From Sipunculus nudus (Eukaryota > Annelida > Sipuncula > Golfingiida > Sipunculidae): a stretch of 64,000 bases of DNA. Positions within the stretch are counted from its first letter, which is position 1, and every line of letters begins with the position of its first letter. The stretch lies in the NCBI GenBank assembly GCA_026874595.1, contig CM049310.1, forward strand, positions 76,811,056 through 76,875,055, in the 5' to 3' direction. Of the stretch, positions 17,196-30,200 are shown in pieces. The translations under genes and the position numbers were made by a program. The notes under the pieces were generated by a model. It ran no database searches, was not told the DNA's origin, and saw only the letters and a list, made by a program, of their open reading frames with translations.

Positions 17196-18280
17196 GACCG
17201 TCGTGCGGATTAGCTTACTTATCCGCACGACAGCCGTGTGTTCCCATATATCGTACACTAAATATATTTTAATTTTTCATAATATAATTACTTCAAGTAT
17301 TAGAGAAATTATAATTGTTGGGAAATTGATACAAAACAAAACTCATGAACAGAAATAAACATACCACAAAGAAACTTGCAATGACAGCTGACCAAGGAAC
17401 ATATTTGTGTATTTGGCCCGGCCTAGGCTTTTCCAGTTTTATGCACTGATTGTGTCTAACTTGTAAGTATTAGGTTTACGTAAATCACCCAGCATCTACA
17501 ACTTTTAAATAGTTCTGTTTTGCTGAGGTGTCTGTTACCAGCCATTTTGTTAGCAGTGGTTAGGTTTTATATTTTAATATGAGAGGCTGCCGTGCAGATT
17601 GTACTTCTTATCGGCACGACGGCATGCCGATAGCCTCAGCAGGCAAGCGTGGTCTCCCTTCCCTGCTAACACTGAGCCAGTGCCGTAATGATAAAAATCA
17701 GACGAAATCATCACCACAGCCCTGTTATCATGTTACCAAAAAATAACAAGGGGGATCCATTTAGATCTATCTCTGTCTGTATCTCGGCTTTACAGTAAAC
17801 TAGTGACAATATTATGTTGCACCCACAGTGATGCCCCTCTTTGCGACCACCCAGCTTTTGTAGACACCCCTCTGTAAGCATCATTTATTTAATCATGACA
17901 AATACACATGCTTTCCTTAGAAAATTTGCCTTAGAGCAAAATACCTGCTTTGCCGGGTTGAACACTGAAATCAGACTTGTAAATGAACAAGATATCTGAG
18001 GTCCTTTGTTATTGCCAGATTGGATATGATCTCTTATTAGTGTGCAGAGCCTTGCCACATTTTCAGTGAGAAAAATAATTACAAAATCTGATTTACATGA
18101 AAATCTAATTGGTTGTTTCTTCATCTACAATAAAGCTAAATTTAGCACCCCCACAATCAAATAAAAGCTATTTATATTTATATAGGTTTGTATATTCCAA
18201 ATTAATGAAAACCTTCAAAATCAAGTTATTTTATGTACCACCTCTGAAGTTGAGGTTATAATAATATTTTTTGTTACACA
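17196..18280. other. Remainder of WDR46 intron 1
   Basis: The start holds the hairpin GCACGACCGTCGTGC and CCGCACGACAGCCGTG (17191-17240). Similar CGGCACGACGGCATGCCG lies near 17610, and GGCAAGCGTGGT occurs on both sides of the TIR element (16144, 17642). This suggests an older repeat into which the TIR element inserted. The remainder is unremarkable AT-rich sequence. Confidence 0.35.
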
Positions 18281-18285
18281 GTTAC

Positions 18286-21200
18286 ATGATTGCATTATCT
18301 TTACAGGTAGGAAAGAAAAAGAAGAAAACTAGTCGTTACTACCTGGATGATACAGTAGCAGGAGAAGGGGAGGAGGGGGCATCACCATTGAGAAAGAGCA
18401 AGTCAGCAAAATCTCATAGTACACCTAACAGTCCCAAAAAGGGGTTCTCATCCAGTGAAAATGTCATCAAGTTCACTGGAGACAGTGAAAAGGTCAGCAC
18501 TCATGACCTTTCGAACTTTGACCCTGCAGCATTTAGAGGTGGTTATGGGAAGCATTACAGGAAAAACAGGAAAGATGATGATGATACAAGTGAAGAGGAA
18601 GATGAAGAAGAAGAAAGGAAAATGAGGAAGAGGTTGTATAATGAACGGGAGAAAATGGTAAGATATAAATAGACATTTAATCTATTACAGTAGAGGATTA
18701 TTTATCTGAACACCATTTATTTGAAAAATAGTTTTTCTGAAATTAAAAAAGGAGAACCAAAATTGTGACCATTTATCCAAAATGCAAACAATGAAAAAAT
18801 ATTTCAACAGTGAATTGAATTCTATTTTTTCAGGGCCAATTAGCAATAATTTCAATATATTTTAGTTGATAAATTGATTTAATTTATGGAAAACCTAACA
18901 AAAATGCTGTTGCCAACGTTAATTTAGAAGTAACTCCATTAATTCATGTCTGTCAATCTCTGAAAATCTCCGGTACTTGGCAGCAGGTTGGCAATCAAGG
19001 GGAATTGTTTATCAGAACAATCGTTTATCCATTTAAAACCCTGTCCCCCAAGCTTTTTGAATAAAAGTCACTCTACTGTACTTTACATAGGTGCTCTCTT
19101 GCATCTTAATTGCAGTCATCAGCGTTGTCATGTTATCTTCATCAATTAATCCAATTAAAATTGTCATGTTTCATGTGTCATAATTGCTAAGAGTTTGTCT
19201 GTCATTCTTTAGAGGAATGAATATGTGGTATATATTAAGTGCTTCTGGCCCTAAGTATGCTTTGACTGATTTCTGATAAAGCCAGGATGTGTGTTCATGT
19301 CACCTGCAAATGCTCATTTTAAAACCATTAACCACCTCAAAAACCTGGTCTCTGCCATATTCCTGAAAAAAATTAGCTCCACTATACATGAACCTCTTTG
19401 ACTTACAACATTTAAAATAAATATTAGAACAGGAATTTTTTATGTGTAATGTCCCAGATTATGATAGTCAGTGTTCTATATGATGTAAAAAAAAATTGAT
19501 GATTCAGTACTTAAATCATTGTTTTTGGACCACATTTTCCATCAACTAAATTCATTTTTGATATATCTGTCTTATAAAAAAGGAAATTTACTTGTCATTT
19601 CTTTCATGTATATCTGAAAATTCAGTGCCAGTTTCTTTATGCATTTGATTTTTGTTTTATTTAATGGCAGTTCATTGTCCAGAAAGGAATATGGAATGAA
19701 CTTGCATATTGGTTAAGAGTGTTGATAATCTAAACTTAAGGGCTACAGTACTATTACTAGAAGGTGACTGTGAAACAGCCAATACAGTTTTATACACCCG
19801 TCTTATGATTGGAGTATTATGGTATCCCCTCCATCCGTTTGTTAATGTTTAGTGCCGTCACAATAACTTACCAGGGCTTTGATGGATTTCTGTGAAACTC
19901 ACCATAAGTACCGACCAACAATTTATCTCACCTAATATCAATTATGGGCAAAGTAGACACATATTTAATAAGGTCTTTGGTCACTCGGCTACTTTGTGGT
20001 GTCACCACGATAACTTGTGAAGAATATGAAGGATTTTTATAAAACTTATCATACATATTTACCAATAGACTTTCTCACCTGATTTACATTCTCATTAAAA
20101 TTCACACAGTTAATGAGGTCAGAGGTCACCACACTTTGGAGGTACCTTTGTGACTTACAAAAATCCCATCCATCGATTTACATGAAACTTATTTTGCATA
20201 TTTACCTATAGTTTCTCACCTGATTTACATTCTCATTAAAATTCACACAGTTAATGAGGTCAGAGGTCACCACACTTTGGAGGTACCTTTGTGACTTACA
20301 AAAATCCCATCCATCGATTTACATGAAACTTATTTGCATATTTACCTATAGTTTCTCACCTGAATTACATTCTCATAAATATTCATGCATATTTAATGAG
20401 GTCAAAGGTCACCAGATACACAATTGGTGTATTATGCACATTTACAGTGCTCTTGTTGAGATTTCCTTGTCCTTGTGCACATGTCTAGTATGCCAAAGGT
20501 TCCCCATTTTTTTGTAGGACCCATTTCCAGGTGATGCTCCAGTACCAGCTGAGAAAAAATCTCGTTACAAGAGGGGCCACAAGATGAACTTTGTGAGTCT
20601 TCAAAAATTTCAACATTTGATTTTTAAAAAATTGTTAGAAAAGTATTTTCTGTTCACTTGTGTGGTCTGATGAACATGACATGTTTACAACTGGTAATTC
20701 AACCATCCTTGGATGAAATAAAGAGCCTGATGAATTATCATCATAAAAATGACACCAAAAAGAAAATTATCTTAAAGGGACATAATCAGGAGCATTATTA
20801 TGCCTATTCTTTCACACTATAAGTTCAGTTTTGCTTTATAAAAAAAGTTTCCCAGCAAATACTATAATACATACTAGCACACAGTCTCAGTACCTTCCCT
20901 TCAGCTGCTTAAGACCTTGTTATGGTTCTGCGTGTCAGTTAACAAGGCCGCTTGACCGGAGGTCCAATTTTGCACATGCTCAGCAGATCCCAAATGTGAA
21001 CATACACAGTTTACTTTTTTAACCCTTGTGAACAGGAGTAAACTAACATTTTCAGTACAATATTTTGGCAGGTTCCATTTTATTTCTAAGAGAAGATTAT
21101 TTATCAGCCAAAATAATATTAACTGACAGAACCCTGTCAGGGGTGGCGACATCTATGTTTTGCCACCCATACTATTCATTCTGTGCTTTGTTATTCAGTG

Positions 21201-24200
21201 TTTTGTTGTTTGGTGTTATATAAATTTGTTAAAATGGTATTTTTTTGTGTTAATTCAACATGCTTTGTGCTTGATTAGGTCCCTTTCGCTTGAAACAAAA
21301 TTTCATTTAGGTATCATGCTATTTTCATTTTATAAATTGCTATTATGAGAATTTAACTCTTGATTCTTGAAAGAATCTGGGTTCAAAGAAGATGGAAGAA
21401 ATTATGTGTATATTTAAATTTTTTTGAATAAAATCTTTTTTTTGACAGGACACTGTTAAAGGCAAACATTTCAAGCAAAAATTTGAACAAAAAGAAAAGA
21501 AGATAGCACATGCCGTCAAACAGGCAGCGCGGGCTGAGTACATCAGGCAGGAAGAAGCAGGGTAAGTCAGTTATTACAGATCTCATATAAGTTTTAGTGT
21601 TGGGAGTAGGGGTGTGTATTGCCAGGCAGCTTGCGAGAGAAACCAAATCACGATACATGATGGTCATACGCAAATCGGTTTTTGAACCTTTTGCCCTGTA
21701 TAATTCATTGAAAAGAATAAAAAATACCTAACATTTGGATTAAATTTGTTTAGTACCAATGTAATTTATCATATTATGCATGATAAATATGTACTTTGCA
21801 CTGTTGACACAGCAAACTGTAAAACTTTAGATAAAGATTGTTCTAGTCATTTTTTTTAAAATTTATTCTCTGCTATTTTAAATGCTTAATAAAGGTTTCT
21901 CAGAAGATTCAGGAAGCGGCAGTATTGCAGTAGGCAAATATTTGTGCTCGGATTTCATGCATAGATCATGAACTCTATAGAGATCTGACATTTGTTACAG
22001 CCATAGTTGGGAATCACCATTAAAAAATAATGGTTAAAAAATATGTGTATAGTGATGAAATTTATTTTTATTAACAACTCAGAAGTTTTCTGATTTCTTT
22101 GTTAAGGCAGTATTACATTAAAAATACAACCACTCGGAACATGCTTTTTATATGCCTGTCTATGGCAAGACGTATTATGGAATACCCTGGGTCCATCCAT
22201 CTGTCTGTCTGTCCATTTGTTAACTTTTAGTGTCACCGTGATAACTTACCAGGGTTTCGATGGATTTTCACAGAACTCACTATAACTTCTTAACCAATAG
22301 ATTATCTTGCTCAAGTTTGATTATGGGCAAAATGACCTACCTGAATTAAATTCTCAGCAAAAATCATGCATATTAATTGAGGTAAGAGATCACAAGATAT
22401 TAGATATGCAAAGGGCTTATTATGCACCATTTGCGGTGCTCCTGTTAATGAAGCCAGTGGCTCTCTAGAATCTTTAGTGTATGCCTGATCTCACATGTCT
22501 CACTTGGCTTCTTTCTAGACACGTGGTCTTTAAAAGTCTTTCATTTGTGGAATTTTGGGAATCTTTGTGGAACCTGATAATGATTTCCATAAAAGTCTCT
22601 CATGGTCACTATTTAGGCCATACAAAACAAATTGCTGCTCCGATTTTTCTTGTGTCAAATTTTTTTTTTTTTTGCAAATGAAGACCAGTCCATGGTAATG
22701 TTGCTGATTTGTGCTATGGCACAATTTTCCTAAAAGAATTCTTAAAGATATGGAAAATTGAATAAATTTGTGATGATCATACACAACATTTCAAGAACTA
22801 GAGCAAATTTTTGTCATTACTAGACAAGGAGGCGAAATTCCACATACTGTCTGTAACGGTAAATAAAAATAAGAAAACAAATTGCCTGCTTGGACCAAGG
22901 GTCGAAATTGTTGCTTTCCCACTTTCCCACGACCATTGGAAAGCAATGTCTACCGGTAATCTTCTTTTCACCTCACGGAAAGCATTGTTATGGGAAAACT
23001 GTTGGGGAACTCAATACAAAAGGTCACTTTACTGCAGAACTGACATGACATTGCCATGCCCAAAAAATCATGTTAATCTAAAAAAATTTTCCCAAAGTTC
23101 TCCCCCATTTCCTGCCAATATTAAAGAAGAAATGGCTATGTTTGTCTGATCAATGGGGGCCAACCTTGTTTGTTATTTTGGATCATCGGCCCTGATCAGG
23201 CAATTTTCTCTCTCTTCTCAAAGTTTCCCAAGAACCTGTAGTACTTTTTCTTTGATGATTTACCATCAATATATGGGCATAATCTATTTTAAATCAGGGA
23301 AATAAATTTTGCCATTGCTTTACCAGGGAAAGTTATTATTTTTCAGGGAAAGTAATATAACAAATCACTTTAAGTAAGATTTTCTCAACATTTTGACCTC
23401 TGGCTTGCACTATATAGTGAGCAGAACAGTAATTTTTTGTGTGGCTTTTAAGACATTTCTGCTCAATGCCATAATTGGCCCACTGACTTAATACAATCGT
23501 AGATGTCACATTGTGTCAGGTATGTGTGGGTGGGCCAACCATGTGACATATTTGTTAATTTCCCATCACTCATACTGCATATCATCTCTGACTGAATGAC
23601 CTTCTGTTTGCAGTTTTGTTGAAGGCGAAGGAGATGAATTAACAAGTGATATAACCCAGCATGAAATTGCCAGGTCTGTGGATATTCTCAGTGCTCAAAA
23701 GGTAGGTCATATATCATGTATCTTCCCATATGTTTAATGCCAGTACTGACCACATTTCTTTTTGTAAACCTCATTTTGTTACACAATGTTTGTTAACATG
23801 TGGTTTATCATTACAATTCATATAAATTTATATACATTTATTCTAAATTTTTTTCACATAAATTTTATGAATGCATACTTTCCCTCATTATAAAGCCAAA
23901 CCTTTGTGAAAAACTCTGTAAATTATTATGGCAATGCAAGAATAACATCAGATCATCTGTATCAGCTGACAAGTCATATATCACATATCATGTATCTTCC
24001 CATATGTTTAATACCATTACTGACCACATTTCTTTTTGTAAACCTCATTTTGTTACACAATGTTTGTTTACATGTGGTTAATCATTACAGTTCATATATA
24101 TTTATATATTTTTAATATTAATCACTTTTAATTATTAACAGTCAGTAATTAATAATAATGATAATAAATAAATAATATAGTTATAATTCAGAAGTGGAAC

Positions 24201-27200
24201 AATCTTTAAGTCACAAAAATATTTTCCTTGTACATTTGGGAAATATTGCAGAACTTGCATCTATTGACTGCATTACTATAAAGATCACTATTTGAATAAA
24301 TGAATAAGTTGATAATATTAGTAAGGGTATGCTTTTACACAGTCAGTGGCTCATCAGGAGATGATTTATAATAAAGGTTTCTGTGTATTAGGTGATTTAC
24401 AGTAGATGATATAACATTATTGGCTCTTTGTATTAGGTAGTTTACATTTTCTTATTTGTCTGTTTTGTAGTTCTTTGATCTGAAGTTGCCACAGTTTGGT
24501 CCATACAGGATGAACTATACCAGGAATGGGAGGTAAGCGTGCCTGTTATCTGCTTAGCTTTAAGATAGCATCCCAGGCAAAAACCCCTAAATTTTAAAAT
24601 CAAACATAAAGCTGTTTCAAATGCATATTAGACCCCATAATATATATATCATTTTAAACCGGGTAAAGAGCTCTAATGGTACACAATTTAAAGCAACCAT
24701 TAACCTCAAACCACTTTTTAATGGGCTAATATTAAACTACATGACAATATGTAAAAACCGTATTTTTTCTCTACCATGTTTCTTTCATGTCTAAAAATGA
24801 AATTTTAAATTTTTTTACTGAATCAAAATTTGATTTCCAAATTTTTAAGTAAGAAAGAAAAATGATACAAGAAAAACAAAATAACAGTTTTTAGATTGGG
24901 TCATGAAGGTTGATTACAAAGAGTTTTGCTGTTACTGGTTGCTTAAAATTGTATTCCATTAAAAAATTTAAAATTTCTAAAATCTAAAAATTCCATATGA
25001 AAATGAATAAATTTTGTAAATACATATACCATTAGAAAGAGCGCTGTACCAGGATTAAAATGATATATACTTTATGGGGTTTAATATGCATATGAAGCAG
25101 CCTTTTGATTGATTTAAAATTTCAGGTATTTTGCCAGCGATGCTTGTTCTCTGAATAATAACTCAGAGCTGTTGTATGGTATCAGGAATGATAACAGCGG
25201 TTGTTGATTATTGTAAAATGATGTACAAACTTCAAAGTACATCTGATTATTCAGTTACAGTTAAACCTCAAAATTGTGACCACCAACTGGACATTATCTT
25301 GATAAAGTGGTTGCATTTTCGAGGTGGTCATCTAAGCAAGGTCTGGTAAAAAGAGCAAAAAAAAAAGAAGAAAGAATTGAGACCTAGAAAAAGTGGTTAT
25401 TATTTTGAGGTGGTTGCTAAACTGGAGTGATCATTAAGCAAGGTTAAACTGTTTCATAATATGTAGATTATACTTAGATAATTTTTTATGTGGACCTGCA
25501 TTTTGTTATAACACTAATTGAGGTATTTTGCAACAGCAAGTATAACATTACTATTTTAAACATATATATTATGCAATTACTTTAAAAAGAGGAATTTATC
25601 TCAACATTCATAATGTTGCAGGTTCTTGTTGATTGGAGGTAAAAAGGGCCACATTGCAGCCATGGACTGGCAGACAAAGAAGTTGATGTGTGAAATAAAC
25701 GTCATGGAAACAGTACAAGATGTCAAGTATGTGCCTCATCGTTTGTCTTTCTAATTATGTCATTTTAATATACATTAAAGGTGCCTATTCTGATATTTGA
25801 CATATGTTAAATAAAGATGATCCATTGAAGTTTTAAATAAAGATAGGAAAGAAAATGCTGACCCCATGCTACACAGGCTGTTCATTTTGTTTATATCCAT
25901 GTGTTTATAATATCTGGGACACCCGCCAAGTTAAACCAAATACATTCCAGAGAGACATCTGGTTGCAAGTCAGATGAACCAGGGTTTTGCTAAATGCCTT
26001 TTGCAGCTAGTACCGATGAACTTCAGCACATATGCAGCCAACCAACTCCTGTTACATTGTTTTCTGTTTGTCAGTGTAGACACAGGTACAGTAGAGCCTG
26101 ATTTAACCGAAAGCCTTGGGGGACAAGTTTTTTGTTCAGATGAATGATCATTCGGTTGAATGAATTCGCATGAAACTGCACTTGGAATCAGCATGATTAC
26201 CGCCGAGATCCGGACGTGATCAGATACTGACTCACCAAAATTAATGAAGCCAAAAATAAATATTTTCGACCAATTTAATAAATTTATCATTTAGAACACA
26301 TTCAAATTATTATTGGTGAACAGCTCTAAATGGGTATTGTACCTACATCATGTTACATGTAGTTGCCATGATAACTGAATTGACCTGCAATGACCTACAA
26401 AGTGCTGCCATCCCTTGGCAGATAGATTAACTACAGAAACCTTAATACATTTTTATTGAAATTACTAGCGAGAGGACTGGGCATGGACAGCAATTCTAAC
26501 CAATCAAATTTTTCTAATTGTAGCAGAAATAATCTGGCCAATAGAATTTGTGTGTAAATAACACAGGTGCACATAAACTCAACATCTTCTCATAGTAGTA
26601 CTTGAGGCCTGGACTACCACTGGAACAAAGAACAAAGCTATCCTTTAAGCCACCATAGTCAAAGCTGAGCAGATGACAACATTGACTGGGGCAGCTGTCA
26701 CAACTACAACCTGGGGTTGGATGCTCAGTTATTGTCTGTTGTCACCTTTTGTTTGTACAGGTAAATTACCCTGGCCTCAGCATTCTCATTAGAGTGGGCC
26801 GAGGACAACACTGACGAGCAGGACCACAAATATGATGCTGACTAAAGTACATCAATTTATGTTTCATGACAGGTGGCTCCACATTGAGACAATGTATGCC
26901 GTGGCACAGAAACAGTGGACTTACATCTACGACAACCAGGGTATAGAACTTCACTGTCTTAAGGCTTTAGACAGCGTTCTGCGGATGGAGTTCCTGCCGT
27001 ATCACTTCCTCCTTGCATCAGCTGTAAGTGATTTCTAAGTTTGGGTTTGAATAACAGTTTCAATTTACAATTATAGAGAAAATAAAATTCTCATGAATCA
27101 GGCAAAAATCATTTACACTGTAGCCTGCTCATATGTTGCCCATGCTTGTAAAGCCAAAACATGTTATCGCAACTTACAAAAAAGTTCAAAAATAAAATAT

Positions 27201-30200
27201 CACCCGCCTGCGCAGGTTTTCTGGAAAAAAGTACCTTTTTTATTTTTTGGCCTAATATGATAATGAATATACTGTGTGTTGGTTACTGATTGGTAGGATT
27301 ATGCAAATGGAACCCTCAGGCTTACAGAAAAGTGAAAAAGTGAAAATTGGAAAAAATAATACTGGAAATATGCTAACATCGACAGTATTTCTGAAAATAT
27401 TTTGTCCATTTAAGTTATGAGAGGCCAGAATTAACCATGCACAATTTGATTACTCTACATTTTGCTTTGACCTCATTTAGTTTAATTCATATTGCTCAGC
27501 TTTGTTTTCCTGTTTACTTTATATTTCACGTATCAATTGTTTTTTATTCTGCAGAATGCCAAAAGTTATCTGAGTTACATTGATATCTCCATTGGCCAGA
27601 AGGTGGCAGGGTTTCCCACAGGACTTGGCCGTTTAGATGTCATGTGCCAAAACCCAAGGAATGCCATAATACATTTAGGCCATGCACCAGGTACCAAGAG
27701 TATATTTATTCTGAAAATTTCCCCAAGGTTATAGAAGAACAAACAGTTATTTCAGCAAACAATTTAAGCATAAAAAAAATCACAACAGGAATATAATAAA
27801 TTTTGTTTAGTGTTTGGACTGATGCTGTATACTGCTTTAAATTTTCACATATTTTCTTTCACTGAAGACTGTTTTTGGTTTTAAAGGGGCCCAATCACCT
27901 ATCTGACCTTCATAAACTAATGCTAATTCCTTTGGGCTTTAAATAAATATGCAAGAAAACGTGGATATCACCACATACAGGCTACTTGTTTTGTTTATAT
28001 CAATGTGTTTATAATATGTGGAGGCCGGCCAAAATAATCAAAACAAATTCAACCAGGGCATCTGGCAGCAAGTCAGATAAGCCCGAGCTTTGCAAATGGC
28101 ATTTGCAACAAGTGACCTTTGTACCCCTGCATATATGCAACCTACCACCTTAGGTTACATGTTTCTCCGTTTGTCAACATTTCTCTATTTACAAACATAT
28201 TATGGAGAAACAAATTCATACAGCCTTTATGAAGGCATTATAAGAAATGTTCACAATTAATATTACCCTTGGAACACTAATATATGCAGGGAGGAAGACA
28301 AAAATCACATAAATTCTTTTTCAAAAGGTAGGTGAATGGGCAGCTTTAAGAATAATCTTTGGTAACAATACTATTTATAGAGAACCTTGTAAAATCTTTG
28401 ATTAAATCTCGCATATACTGGTTTATGGATGTGTTACTTTAAGGTAGGTTTTGGTGAATCCTGGTTCAGTGTAAAAGTATCCCATGTTAACTGACCTTAG
28501 TTACCTCATCTTGCAAGCTTCATTAATTAGCACAACTAGACTGTGCACCTTAATATTTGTATCATGTTCAATCTTTATCAGCTGTTAATGATCTAAAACT
28601 GATCTTTATTATCAGTTACAGTATGTAAATCATAATCAGTGCACCATTTGTTGATGCCATACCTGTTTTCATTAATATATTCATAACTTTGTATAATATC
28701 ATCACAAGACAAATTTGGAAAATTTTCCACCTTTACTATTAATGAATGGCATCATTTATCATTGTGGCATACCCTATGCTGTTGAGTATTTTAAGATTAC
28801 TTTATTCCTGTGTTTGACAGGTACTGTGTCCTTATGGTCTCCTAATGTAAAGGAACCTCTGGTCAAGATGTTATGTCATGGCGGAGGCACAAGATCCATA
28901 GCTGTGGACAGCACAGGATAGTAAGTAGGCCTGTGAATTACTAAGGGGTCTTCGATTCAATTCGATTATCAGTTATTGCCTTTCGATTCAATTATCGATT
29001 CAATTTTTGTATACAGTTACAATATTATGTCAGAGACATATATCTACGTAGAGTTTTCATCTCATATGATGTTATAAGATTAAGATTATTATATACCTGA
29101 GATTTTATGACTAACTAATATTTAAATCTTCTCATGTTATTGTGCTAACATCTCATGAAGGATGTAAGGTGACTTTCTTTGTCAAATAATAGTGCTACTT
29201 CATCATGTATGCTGTTTATCTTGTCCTAGGTAGAGATAGAGACCAAATAGGTATGATTGTGAAATAATTGAAATTAATCAATAATTTCATGCCTGATTCG
29301 ATTATCAATTAACGACTTGCTTCGATTTGATGCATCTATTTTTAATGCATGGTTAAAGCCCTAACTGTGAGTAACACTACATACTGTCTTAACTAACTCT
29401 CACTAGGGATTATATGAATATGGGGTGTGTCCATTCCTGTGACCCACAAGCTAAAACCTTTTATCAAAGTTTGAACTGACATTAATTTGAGTATCGCTGA
29501 TGCTCGAGGTTCAGAACTCACAAAGGCATTTGACCTTCTTTACGGCACTTGTACCCTGTGGTGGATAATTAGCCATGCAGGGTTATTGTTTTTTGTTGAT
29601 TCTGTGTTTGTGTCTCAAAAATATATGAACAGTGGTTTCATTGAACTTATTGAAATGTGAAATAAAGGTTGGCAGTGTTAACATTTTAAAGTTAATTAGA
29701 GTTTGGTGCAAAAAACCAAAGATTGGCATTTTACATGTTTGACAGAATAGTTTACCTCCAGGGGTTATAACATTTTGAATGCTGATCTCTGGAGTCATAT
29801 ATGAAATTTTATTTATGACATAACACCACTGAGTGTACTGAGATCACTTGTCATGTGTCTGGAGTGAAAGACAGCTGTCAGCTATCATTGTGATGATGAG
29901 TTTTCATTTTGTTAATTTGACTGGTTAATGCACCAATTATAGTGAGGGGTATTTTGTAAAGTTCACTGAGGAACATGAAAAACTTGTTTTTATAGAGGCT
30001 TTAATCTTATGATTTAAGTTAGATCCTAACAAAGGGGTTTTTTGTATTCTTTATAGCCATCTTCTATGCATATTCTCTATTAGCTACATGGCCACATCAG
30101 GAGTGGATCGAACATTGAAGATTTGGGATCTAAGGACCTACAAAACAGTCTCAAAATACAGAATTGGTGCTGGAGCTAGCAACTTGTCCTTCAGTCAGAG

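Noticed and set aside
22811-23149. 112-codon open frame in WDR46 intron 3
   Set aside because: It lies between two confirmed exons, has no splice logic of its own and no recognisable motif. A chance frame is likelier.
28817-28925. Premature stop TAG at the end of WDR46 exon 9
   Set aside because: The TA is the exon end and the G belongs to the GTAAGT donor. Splicing to exon 10 gives TAC (Tyr).
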